From contig JAOZKO010000012.1 in NCBI GenBank assembly GCA_029935325.1, positions 1 through 17,905 on the forward strand: 17,905 nucleotides of DNA, in the 5' to 3' direction. Shown one piece after another: positions 9,824-16,916 of this stretch; within the stretch, counting starts at the first letter, position 1; each line of letters begins with the position of its first letter. Below the pieces are notes generated by a model. That model made no database searches. It worked only from the letters and a program-made list of their open reading frames with translations, and had not been told where the DNA came from. The position numbers and the translations under genes are program-made. This DNA comes from Bacteroidales bacterium. Its GTDB lineage: Bacteria; Bacteroidota; Bacteroidia; Bacteroidales; UBA1556.

Positions 9824-10354
9824 CTAGGAGTTTATAAAATCTAAAATAAGTGAAACGCCTTGTTGTGGCTCAGAGTTTTCTGTGATAATTGTTATTTCAG
9901 GTGATATGGGTTTTTCGTATGGAGAATCAATTCCACTTAGATGCTTAATCTCACCATTTAATGCCTTTTTGTAAATTCCTTTAACATCTCTGTTTATGCA
10001 TACTTCGATGGGTGTATCCACAAAAACCTCAATATAGTAATTACCTAAAATATTTTTTACAAGTTGGCGAATATCATTGGTAGGAGACATAAAAGCACAA
10101 ATTACCATTATATCTGATTGTAAAATAATTTTGGCTATTTCAGCTACCCTTCTTATATTTTCTTTTCTGGCTGTTTCCGAAAATCCAATATCTTTGTTTA
10201 GGCCTTTGCGAATGATATCGCCATCTAATATTACTGATGGTAAACTAATTGCATCAAATTCTTTTTTCAATTCATTGGCTAAAGTAGTCTTTCCTGAACC
10301 AGAAAGCCCTGTAAACCAAATACATTTAACATCAGATTCTATTTTTTTTGCCAT
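9824..10354 (-). CDS. cysC: Adenylylsulfate (APS) kinase
   Basis: APS kinase phosphorylates adenosine 5'-phosphosulfate with ATP to give PAPS, the activated sulfate used by sulfotransferases or for sulfate reduction. It acts in the cytoplasm. At 176 residues it has the normal length of a stand-alone enzyme. Visible motifs are the P-loop GLSGSGKTT (16-24), the DGD...R..LN.D.GFS..R.EN.RR signature (44-69), FMSP (88-91) with the Ser that is phosphorylated in the family, and the APS/lid segment ...RDVKGIYKKA...GIDSPYE (122-147). All key residues look intact. The start ATG follows the 436-residue protein's stop by 25 bp and is followed by an A8 tract at codons 2-5. Its usual partners, sulfate adenylyltransferase cysD/cysN and PAPS reductase, are absent here; both neighbours are T9SS-secreted surface proteins. 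Whether the PAPS serves assimilation or sulfation cannot be told from this window. Confidence 0.95.
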   Translation of the reverse strand: MAKKIESDVKCIWFTGLSGSGKTTLANELKKEFDAISLPSVILDGDIIRKGLNKDIGFSETARKENIRRVAEIAKIILQSDIMVICAFMSPTNDIRQLVKNILGNYYIEVFVDTPIEVCINRDVKGIYKKALNGEIKHLSGIDSPYEKPISPEITIITENSEPQQGVSLILDFINS

Positions 10355-10379
10355 TTTAATTGAAAGATTGTTTTAAAGT

Positions 10380-11690
10380 TTATTGCTTCATAAACTTCCT
10401 CGCTGCAATATGACCATCCTCAGAACTAAGTCTGATAGTATAAATACCTGATGATAAATGAGTAAGTGAAATTTGATTTTTGTAATTATTAATTATAATA
10501 AAGGACTCTCCTATTGAATTAATAATTTCAATTTTATTATACTTTTCTTTCGAATCAATATATAGTATATCTATAACTGGATTAGGATATATATTGAATT
10601 CAAATTCTTGTACTGTGTTGGTAAATCCAGGAGAAGTTTGAGTATTCTCAAAATACTGCATATTTCCATAGTATTCTCCTACTAATAAATCCAAATCACC
10701 GTCATCATCTAAATCAGCAAAGCTAGGAAAAGCATACATATAAGTGGTATCTAATCCAAAAGGATTTAATACCGGATTTGCAAATTGCGGAGCAGATGCT
10801 GTGCCTGTATTCTGAAAATAGTGCAGAGCGCCATAAGCTTCTCCAACCAATAAATCCATGTCTCCATCATTATCTAAATCAGCAAATGAGGGGCAAGCTA
10901 AAACATAAGTTGCGGATAGTCCAAAAGGATTTAATGTAGCAGCAGCAAATTGCGGGTTAGATGCCGTGCCTGTATTTTGATAGTATTTCATATTCCCGTA
11001 ATATTCACCAATAAGTAAATCGAAATCTCCATCTCCATCTAAGTCAACAAAACTCGGCATTGCGAAATAATAAGCAGTAGCTAAACCAAAAGGATTTGCT
11101 TGTGGTGTAGCAAACTGCGGATTTGTAGCACTTCCTGTATTCTGAAAATATTGCATTATACCATCTCCTTCGCCAACTAATAAATCCATATCTCCATCAG
11201 CATCAAGATCTGCAAAAGCAGGAAAATTTAATTCGTAAGCGGAGTCTAAACCAAAAGGATTTGTTTGAGGAGAAGAAAAAATAGGATTTGATGTAGTGCC
11301 AATATTTTCAAAATACTTCATTGCACCATAATATTCGCCAGCTAATAAATCTATATCCCCATCTCCGTCTAAATCAACAAAAGCAGGTGCTGCAAAATCC
11401 TTAACATTTGTTAGTCCAAAAGGATTTAATACCGGATTTGCAAAAGATTGGGCAGTGCTCTGATTAGCAAACGAAATACCAAAAATAAAAGCAGTAGCTC
11501 CTAATATTTTTGAAATAGCAGGTTTTGAAAACACAACAGCTAATTCAACTATTAATTTCCTTATTTTAATTATTAACAGCTCAATCTGAAGTATAGCCTT
11601 ATCCTTATGGTAAGTAATTAGGTATTGTAATTTGTTTGATAAAACAGCAAGATTTCTCTTTTTTCTAGCGTAATGGTATTGATGTTTCAT
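10380..11690 (-). CDS. Five-repeat FG-GAP/VCBS surface protein with T9SS type A domain and long N-terminal extension
   Basis: A 436-residue protein with five repeats of 55 residues starting at residue 89. Each opens with NPFGL, contains a D-L-D-x-D-G-D-x-D-L-L calcium-type loop, and ends with Y-F-x-N-T-G-T-x-S-x-P-x-F; the fifth is degraded at its end (about residue 350). The C-terminus is a T9SS type A sorting domain (IYPNPVIDILYI to the end, about 365-436), so export to the cell surface is expected. The N-terminus is odd. A basic, partly helical stretch of about 57 residues precedes a hydrophobic segment (about 59-77) ending in a signal-cleavage-like NQSTAQ. No other Met occurs before the repeats, and the -7 box at 11729-11736 lies upstream of this ATG, so I keep the long start. 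The gene is probably first in a leftward operon with cysC, which starts 25 bp after its stop. Function beyond surface binding or display is unknown. Confidence 0.9.
   Translation of the reverse strand: MKHQYHYARKKRNLAVLSNKLQYLITYHKDKAILQIELLIIKIRKLIVELAVVFSKPAISKILGATAFIFGISFANQSTAQSFANPVLNPFGLTNVKDFAAPAFVDLDGDGDIDLLAGEYYGAMKYFENIGTTSNPIFSSPQTNPFGLDSAYELNFPAFADLDADGDMDLLVGEGDGIMQYFQNTGSATNPQFATPQANPFGLATAYYFAMPSFVDLDGDGDFDLLIGEYYGNMKYYQNTGTASNPQFAAATLNPFGLSATYVLACPSFADLDNDGDMDLLVGEAYGALHYFQNTGTASAPQFANPVLNPFGLDTTYMYAFPSFADLDDDGDLDLLVGEYYGNMQYFENTQTSPGFTNTVQEFEFNIYPNPVIDILYIDSKEKYNKIEIINSIGESFIIINNYKNQISLTHLSSGIYTIRLSSEDGHIAARKFMKQ
10641..11426 (-). repeat. Five tandem 165-bp coding repeats
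   Basis: NPFGL-encoding blocks (TCCAAAAGGATT on the plus strand, first at 11415-11426) recur in frame every 165 bp, giving five 55-residue units. The fifth is incomplete. Constant length and high conservation suggest expansion by unequal recombination, so repeat number may vary between strains. Confidence 0.88.
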
Positions 11691-11728
11691 ATTTTCTAGC
11701 TTTGGTTAAAGGCACTGTATAGTGTCTG

Positions 11729-11736
11729 CAAATATA
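11729..11736 (-). promoter_or_regulatory. Candidate Bacteroidota -7 promoter box for the 436-residue gene/cysC operon
   Basis: The minus strand reads TATATTTG, an exact match to the TAnnTTTG -7 consensus. Transcription would start near 11722 and give a leader of roughly 30 nt before the ATG at 11690. I see no clear TTG -33 element at the usual distance. A short interrupted palindrome, CACTGTATAGTG (11713-11724), overlaps the expected start site and could be an operator or chance. Confidence 0.5.
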
Positions 11737-11765
11737 CTTAATTGTTTTGATTTGGCATATGTTTT

Positions 11766-11786
11766 TAAAATTGCCTTTAAGGCAAT
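11766..11786 (-). terminator. Candidate intrinsic terminator after the TIGR03032-family gene
   Basis: On the minus strand a 7-bp stem, ATTGCCT pairing with AGGCAAT (11770-11786, 3-nt loop), is followed by a short U-tract (11767-11770). It lies about 90 bp after the stop of the gene at 11875-12966 and just before the next promoter box. The U-tract is short, so this is tentative. Confidence 0.45.
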
Positions 11787-11874
11787 GAAATACAACTTCT
11801 TAATCAAGGCTTTACAAAGAAACTTAGAAATATAGAATGAAATTATTTTTTTACCTTATGCAAATTTGCTGACA

Positions 11875-12966
11875 TTATTTATTAGCTTTAGCCCAGTATG
11901 TTGCTTCCGGTGTCATAATGCCATATTTGTAATCTGGTTTAATAGTATTTAATATATTTGGTCGAATTTTATCAGCAAGAATATGCACATCATAAATTTC
12001 GTCTAAAGAAGTTAAATATGAAATTTTGCCAACAATACTTGCTGTGGGCAAATGCACTACCAAAATACCTGACTGATTTGCTTTTTCTGCAAAATCAAGC
12101 TTAGCAAAAGTAGAAGAGTTTTTTCTCAGTTTTGAAAGCCCAATAAATAAATAATCTTTATACAAAGACATTCCCCTTACAAAGCCATTAGTTTTAATAA
12201 TTACTTCATAATCTCCAGTATCAATATTAATCTTTACCAATTCGCCAGTAGCAGATAATAATACATATAAGTCGTCACCAAATAATCGTGGCGAATGAGG
12301 CATAGGTAAGTCTTTTGCAATTATCTTATTGGTTTCAATGTCAATTATTATCCCTGTTTTAGTAATATTTCCTCTCCAACTTTGAAAGCTGTTGCCTTGG
12401 CTAAAGGCTGTAGCATATTTAGGAATACCATCTTTTAACGCCATGCCATTCAAATGACAGCGATCTTCTGATACAAGTGCATCAATAAATGGGGGTGTCC
12501 AATATGGAGCGAAATTATAATTATCATTAATATTTATTATACATGAAAACGAAGTGTTTACAGCATAAAGACTTCCATCTTTCCCAAAATTCAAGTCATG
12601 AATATCCAAAGACCCTGTATGATAAGTTGTACGAGGCATAAAAATAGAATCATACTTATTTGGTGAAAGAGGATAATGCTGTGCTAAATTTTTGGAATTT
12701 GAAAAGACAATAACTTCATCCTTACATGCAATAGCAAGTTTATTGCTTTCTATATCTTCAGCTACTCCCATTGGCTTTGCAAAAGTTCTAGGTAGTTGTA
12801 CTAATGAATTTTCATCTTTGGGAGATATAAGAACTATTTTCCCTGCCTGATATGTAGAAATAGCTATACTACAATTAAGACGTAGTAATAATTCTGGTAT
12901 TTGTGGAGTATATTGACAACTAAAAGGTGCCAAAGAACCTTCCGCTCCTTGTACGTTATTATCCAT
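11875..12966 (-). CDS. TIGR03032 (DUF4915-type) family protein of unknown function
   Basis: A 363-residue protein without a signal peptide or membrane segment, so probably cytoplasmic. It carries the ordered motif set I associate with the TIGR03032 family: STYQAGK (37-43), PMGVA (65-69), RTTYHTGSLDIHDL (112-125), VNTSFSC (136-142), EDRCHLNG (167-174), MPHSPR (222-227), the FVRGM region (about 262) and a late E-I-Y-D-V-H-I-L segment. Recurrent strand-like segments suggest a beta-propeller fold. His, Cys and Asp residues in EDRCHLNG and MPHSPR could form a site, but no reaction is established to my knowledge. It starts 22 bp after the ribE stop, so cotranscription is likely; that does not by itself indicate a flavin role. 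Family assignment is fairly sure from the motif order; function is unknown. Confidence 0.85.
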   Translation of the reverse strand: MDNNVQGAEGSLAPFSCQYTPQIPELLLRLNCSIAISTYQAGKIVLISPKDENSLVQLPRTFAKPMGVAEDIESNKLAIACKDEVIVFSNSKNLAQHYPLSPNKYDSIFMPRTTYHTGSLDIHDLNFGKDGSLYAVNTSFSCIININDNYNFAPYWTPPFIDALVSEDRCHLNGMALKDGIPKYATAFSQGNSFQSWRGNITKTGIIIDIETNKIIAKDLPMPHSPRLFGDDLYVLLSATGELVKINIDTGDYEVIIKTNGFVRGMSLYKDYLFIGLSKLRKNSSTFAKLDFAEKANQSGILVVHLPTASIVGKISYLTSLDEIYDVHILADKIRPNILNTIKPDYKYGIMTPEATYWAKANK

Positions 12967-12988
12967 ATTGATACTTTATATGTTAAAT

Positions 12989-13600
12989 CTACATTCCCTT
13001 AGCACTCATATACTGCTCAAGTAATTTAGCAACATATTTTCCAAATACATCAAATTCAATATTAATAATGGTGCCATCCTTGAAATTATGGAAATTAGTA
13101 TTGTCATAAGTATAAGGGATTATTGCTACCGAAAATTGCCCTGGCTTAGAATCTACAACCGTTAAACTTGTTCCGTTTACCGATATTGAACCTTTTTCTA
13201 CAGTAATATTATTTAGAGCAACATCGTATTCAAAAGTAAACTTCCAACTTCCATCAGTTTCTTCTACGCCTATGCACTTTGCTGTTTGATCCACATGGCC
13301 TTGAACAATATGTCCATCCAATCGCTCGCCCATAGTCATACTACGCTCTAGATTTACCTCATAACCAACCTTCCATTCCTGAAGACATGTTTTATCAAGA
13401 GTCTCCTGAATAGCCGTTACTACATATTGGCTTTTTTCGGCATCAACCTTTACAACAGTAAGACAAACACCATCATGTGCCATACTTTGATCCACCTTAA
13501 GCTCTTTGGCTAATATGGTTTCTACTGTGAAATGAATATTACTCTGATCGCGCTCAACAGCTACAATCTGTCCCATTTTCTCTACAATTCCTGTAAACAT
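12989..13600 (-). CDS. ribE: Riboflavin synthase (alpha subunit)
   Basis: This cytoplasmic enzyme catalyses the last step of riboflavin synthesis: two 6,7-dimethyl-8-ribityllumazine molecules are dismutated to riboflavin and a pyrimidinedione that is recycled. At 203 residues it is typical and holds two homologous lumazine-binding halves. The first begins with the invariant MFTGIVE and has GVCLTVV; the second (from about 98) has GHIVQGHVD and VNGTSLTVV. RSMTMGERLDGHIVQGHVD is a family signature. The first half reads AHDGVCLTV where relatives usually have a V-N-G form. The MFTGIVE start fixes the initiation codon at 13600. Other rib genes are absent, as is common in Bacteroidota, where they are often scattered. 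It lies 39 bp downstream of the 858-residue T9SS protein gene, with no promoter-like box in the gap. Confidence 0.97.
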   Translation of the reverse strand: MFTGIVEKMGQIVAVERDQSNIHFTVETILAKELKVDQSMAHDGVCLTVVKVDAEKSQYVVTAIQETLDKTCLQEWKVGYEVNLERSMTMGERLDGHIVQGHVDQTAKCIGVEETDGSWKFTFEYDVALNNITVEKGSISVNGTSLTVVDSKPGQFSVAIIPYTYDNTNFHNFKDGTIINIEFDVFGKYVAKLLEQYMSAKGM

Positions 13601-13639
13601 AAGCTATTATAAAATTTGTTTCATTAATGTTTAAATTAC

Positions 13640-16216
13640 TTATCGATAGAGGCTTACTGTGCCCTGCAATTGTCGCATCTTTAGCCCTTCTAATCGGTAT
13701 TCATATACGTCGCAAACATAAAAATAAACTCCTTCACTACAATCTTTTTTTGTATTAATATCTTTGCCATCCCACATTATATCTGGGTCATCGGTTTGGA
13801 AAACTAATGCTCCCCACCTATTAAAAATCTTCATATCAACACTTTCAACAAAATCGTAAGGAAATGGGATAAAGAAATCATTGGTATTATCACCATTTGG
13901 AGTAAAAACATTAGGAAGTCTGTATAATCTGCAACTATCTAAATCTATACATGCTAAATTACTTGGTACGCTTTCATTATCAAAAGAATCTATAGCCGTT
14001 ACATAATAACATCCCACTACCGAACTCATTCCCATATGAGTATATGTTGTGTCGCTAGAACTCAATGGATTATATATTTCATTATAATCCAAATTAATGC
14101 TTCCAGTATAGTATAACTTATAGGCAACAACATCATTTGCACAACTATTATTAGGATTTGTCCAAATTAAATGGTTTTCAATTAGCCTACAATCAGTACT
14201 TACACTTAAATCTGGCGCACATGGTGCCTCATCGTCAATGGGGATTCCACAAACTTCTTGTGACCAATTTACAAGGGGTTTAGCAAAGCCCGGAGCACTA
14301 TATTCTCCTATGCTTTTTACCTTATAACAATATGTAGAGCCATTTACTAAATTACTATCTGTAAACTCTTGATTAGTTGTAAAAGTAAGGCTATCAAAAC
14401 CACCCAATGAGTTTTTCTTATAAATAATATATTGGTAATTTGTCCATGGAACTAATTCATTCCAACTAAGCGTTACGGTATTAGCATGCCCTACAGTTTC
14501 TACAAATATACTTGAAGAAACCTGTGTGCTACCAATTATAAATCTATTTCCTGTCGTATTATTTATAAAGTCTATCTTATAAAAATGCGTATTAACCTCT
14601 GTATTTATATCATAATGCATATAAGACGTATCGGTTAAGTTGCTTAATGAATCAATTAGTGTTACTGATTGACCTAAGCCTGTTGTATTATGGTATATTA
14701 AATATTTGAAAGGGCCAGGAGTTTGTGTTAAATCCAATGAGTCAGGCATCGACCAAATTAATGAAACCTTACCTTCAGTTTGATCTGTAGAATCAATACT
14801 TACATTGGTCATTACAGGCACATCTTTAATTAAATTAGCGCATGTCTCAAGCGAAGCATAACTTTCAGAACCATCGTCAAAAGTTGCAACAACCATATAG
14901 CAATATTCGGGGCCATGTATCAATCCATAACCATTATCAGTATCCGTAAATGTAGTTGTAGTAACACTATTTGTAGTGCCAACCTTCACATAACCAGTCC
15001 ATGAGGGTACTCCTGTTTCGCAATTGGAAGGAATATATCCAATATATCCATTATGTCTGTAAATATCATATCCATTAGCATTACTACAATAGCTTTGGTT
15101 CCAGTTTAGAATAATATGATTAGCTTGTGCTGTGGCTATAAGGTTTTTAGGTGAAGGAGCAACAACCTTAATAAAGAGGGTTTTTATATCAACCAGATTA
15201 ACAGGCGTGCCATCATCCTTAGCTTTAAAAACCACTTGATAAGGCTGCAACTGAACATGCTCGCATAATGGTGTCCACGAAAATGGTGATTGTACAAAAC
15301 TATGTCCCGTAGTTGGTTGTGGGAAAAGAGCAGGGCTATTAGCAAGCACTAGAGGACCACCAGTACCACGTAAAGTAACATAGTCATTATCAATATCCGA
15401 TGCCTTTACTATAAAATTCAATGTAGAACCAACCTCCACACATGTATCATTTAACTGCTCAATTACCGGTGGATTATTATTGCAAGCTCCAATGGTAATT
15501 TGCATATCCCGAGTTACACTTCCAATTTCAAAACCATTTCGATATTCTTTAATTAAAAAAGCCACATTATACTCCCCCTGCATTAGTGGGTTTATCCAAC
15601 TCAAAGTGCCAGTTATGGGGTCAATGGAGAAACTACTACTGGCCGCAGGATACGCAAAACCTTGTATGAAATTACCATTTTCTCCCCTACAATGTACCAA
15701 TACATATGACAAGCTATCGCCATCAGTATCGTAAGCACCAGCATTATGATAAAAAGGAAAACCAACACAACCATTGTCAATAGGTGGGTTCAGAAGGAGG
15801 GGGGAACTATTACTACCAATAAATGGACTTATATTTAAGATTGTCTCAATATAAAAAGGAACATTAATAGAATTAGGAATATTAATAACACCACCATTTC
15901 TATTGGGGTCTTCCATACTTATAGTAAAATCACCTTGTCCGCCATATGTATGCATCCCCTTATAGAGATTAAGATTCACATAATTAGGCAATTGTGTCTT
16001 CTGATATCTTGAAACAGTGGAATTTGTCCCATCACCCCATTCAATAATAAGGCTAGGGCGGTCAGCCGGCGATAAGCTATAGGTATAAGTAACAATTGTA
16101 AATTCATAAGTGAGGCCCGAAACATGCCTATAGGTAATCTCGCCTGCCCGATTGTGAGTGGCGTACAGACCAAGATTGATAATCAAGAACCCTATAAAAA
16201 GTATATATTTCCTCAT
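13640..16216 (-). CDS. Secreted multi-domain protein with fibronectin-like modules and T9SS type B (gliding-motility-associated) C-terminal domain
   Basis: An 858-residue exported protein. Residues 1-19 form a signal peptide (MRKYILF...GLYA), followed by the THNRAGEITYRHVSG start seen in a recurrent group of Bacteroidota surface proteins. Residues 20-245 include a cadherin-like segment (YDTDGDSLSY...FSIDPITGTLSW). A second such module starts at NNPPVIEQLNDTC (about 248-355). Several fibronectin type III-like modules follow (about 356-765; repeated L-x-W, Y-x-I/L-Y and Y-x-Y-x-V patterns). The last 92 residues (767-858) are the gliding-motility-associated C-terminal domain: LPNVFTPNGD, IFNRWGALVF, WDGKD and GVYFY. 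This type B T9SS signal normally stays on the substrate and directs outer-membrane translocation and surface attachment. No enzyme motif is visible; an adhesive or matrix role is the best inference. It is the first gene of a leftward group with ribE and the TIGR03032-family gene, with a -7 box at 16263-16270. Confidence 0.93.
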   Translation of the reverse strand: MRKYILFIGFLIINLGLYATHNRAGEITYRHVSGLTYEFTIVTYTYSLSPADRPSLIIEWGDGTNSTVSRYQKTQLPNYVNLNLYKGMHTYGGQGDFTISMEDPNRNGGVINIPNSINVPFYIETILNISPFIGSNSSPLLLNPPIDNGCVGFPFYHNAGAYDTDGDSLSYVLVHCRGENGNFIQGFAYPAASSSFSIDPITGTLSWINPLMQGEYNVAFLIKEYRNGFEIGSVTRDMQITIGACNNNPPVIEQLNDTCVEVGSTLNFIVKASDIDNDYVTLRGTGGPLVLANSPALFPQPTTGHSFVQSPFSWTPLCEHVQLQPYQVVFKAKDDGTPVNLVDIKTLFIKVVAPSPKNLIATAQANHIILNWNQSYCSNANGYDIYRHNGYIGYIPSNCETGVPSWTGYVKVGTTNSVTTTTFTDTDNGYGLIHGPEYCYMVVATFDDGSESYASLETCANLIKDVPVMTNVSIDSTDQTEGKVSLIWSMPDSLDLTQTPGPFKYLIYHNTTGLGQSVTLIDSLSNLTDTSYMHYDINTEVNTHFYKIDFINNTTGNRFIIGSTQVSSSIFVETVGHANTVTLSWNELVPWTNYQYIIYKKNSLGGFDSLTFTTNQEFTDSNLVNGSTYCYKVKSIGEYSAPGFAKPLVNWSQEVCGIPIDDEAPCAPDLSVSTDCRLIENHLIWTNPNNSCANDVVAYKLYYTGSINLDYNEIYNPLSSSDTTYTHMGMSSVVGCYYVTAIDSFDNESVPSNLACIDLDSCRLYRLPNVFTPNGDNTNDFFIPFPYDFVESVDMKIFNRWGALVFQTDDPDIMWDGKDINTKKDCSEGVYFYVCDVYEYRLEGLKMRQLQGTVSLYR

Positions 16217-16262
16217 ATTTTGGTTTTGCTAAGTCTTTCAAAAACTTTAATTAGCATCTTTG

Positions 16263-16270
16263 CAAAATTA
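16263..16270 (-). promoter_or_regulatory. Candidate -7 promoter box for the 858-residue protein gene
   Basis: The minus strand reads TAATTTTG, matching TAnnTTTG. It lies 46 bp before the ATG at 16216. Upstream TTG triplets are present (in ATTGCATTGTTTTGAC) but stand closer than the usual -33 spacing, so only the -7 match is clear. Confidence 0.45.
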
Positions 16271-16430
16271 GTCAAAACAATGCAATAACGATTTATTTTT
16301 ACCATTATTCCATTATTTACTAGTTTTAATGCAAAAAACAGACCCATATAACCACAAAAAGTTTGCCGAAGTCATCATGTTTTTGTTTCATTCAAAATTT
16401 ATTTCGATATCTCACATAATTTAATGCATT

Positions 16431-16512
16431 TTTTGGGCGTTCCCACATTTGCCACCCAAAATATTCCTACCCAAAATGTGGTCGGGCTATACGCTATATC
16501 TCTGGCTACAAC
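16431..16512 (+). repeat. Structured intergenic element (GGGCGT ... GTCGGGCTATACGCTATATC)
   Basis: The element starts with TTTTGGGCGT (16431-16440). It has an 8-bp stem, CCACATTT (16443-16450) with AAATGTGG (16474-16481), and then GTCGGGCTATACGCTATATC (16481-16500). The loop holds a 9-nt direct repeat, ACCCAAAAT (16454 and 16469), and either copy could instead pair with the upstream TTTTGGG, so alternative folds exist. From memory, a GGGCG ... variable stem ... GTCGGGCT(A/T)T-CGCT arrangement is a frequent dispersed intergenic element in Bacteroidota. Its function is not known to me; a non-coding RNA is possible. Confidence 0.5.
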
Positions 16513-16596
16513 AAATAACATTTAGGTAGTTTACAAAATATGCTAATATTACTCGATGATTTTATCTAGTGTCAGCAAGAAAATGCACTATTTTAC

Positions 16597-16722
16597 AGTG
16601 CTTAGTCAGAAAAGGTTAAGTTCTAGGCTTGCGAAGCGCTGAATAACAATAAGTTTACTTTTGTAAATGTTTGTTTTCAGCACGAGCATAACGAAGAAAT
16701 TGACGTTTTCTGACTAAGCACT
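16597..16722. repeat. 126-bp imperfect palindrome with perfect 17-bp terminal inverted repeats
   Basis: The ends AGTGCTTAGTCAGAAAA (16597-16613) and TTTTCTGACTAAGCACT (16706-16722) are exact reverse complements. The next 29 bases on each side match in 16 positions when folded. The centre is a small hairpin, TTTAC-TTTT-GTAAA (16654-16667), on nearly the same axis. This fits a MITE-like or other mobile palindromic element. No transposase and no clear target-site duplication is seen; GCACTAT occurs at both outer edges (16585-16591, 16718-16724) but overlaps the right arm. Confidence 0.7.
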
Positions 16723-16778
16723 ATCTAATTTATTAAAAAAGCCAGAGGATACCGCTTCTATCCCTAACGCAAGCCCAA

Positions 16779-16870
16779 CTCTAGACACTCCCAACTCCCA
16801 ACTCTAGGCACTCCCAACTCCCAACTCTAGGCACTTCCAACTCCCAACTCTAGGCACTTCAAACTCCCAA
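16779..16870. repeat. Four tandem copies of a 23-bp repeat
   Basis: Units start at 16779, 16802, 16825 and 16848, exactly 23 bp apart, each beginning with CTCTAG. They differ by one or two substitutions (GACAC/GGCAC, CTCCC/TTCCA/TTCAA). A degenerate tail of AACTCCCAACAACTCCCC-type sequence extends to about 16887. The plus strand is C/A-rich and nearly G-free. The array has no spacers, so it is not CRISPR, and it ends about 25 bp before the promoter box of the polyprenyl synthase gene. Confidence 0.9.
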
Positions 16871-16908
16871 CTCCCAACAACTCCCCGTCCAAGCGTTCAT
16901 AAAAATTC

Positions 16909-16916
16909 TATCTTTG
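16909..16916 (+). promoter_or_regulatory. Candidate -7 promoter box for the polyprenyl synthase gene
   Basis: TATCTTTG matches TAnnTTTG exactly and ends 17 bp before the ATG at 16934, predicting a very short leader of about 10 nt. No clear -33 TTG is visible, because that position falls close to the end of the tandem repeat array. Confidence 0.6.

Noticed and set aside
9808..9828. CTAGG...CCTAG inverted repeat overlapping the cysC stop
   Set aside because: The stem is only 5 bp with an 11-nt loop and no U-tract; too weak for a terminator.
10077..10376. 99-residue plus-strand open frame opposite cysC
   Set aside because: It lies antisense to a fully conserved APS kinase gene, and the frame is explained by the constraints of that coding sequence.
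16585..16724. GCACTAT direct repeats as a target-site duplication of the palindrome
   Set aside because: The right copy overlaps the inverted arm itself and the left copy is separated from the arm by 5 bp, so they are not true flanking duplications.
16747..16763. GGATA/TATCC hairpin near the A-rich stretch at 16734-16740
   Set aside because: A 5-bp stem with no U-tract on either strand next to it; not supportable as a terminator.
16779..16887. Possible CRISPR array
   Set aside because: The 23-bp units are directly adjacent with no unique spacers, and no cas genes are present; it is a plain tandem repeat.
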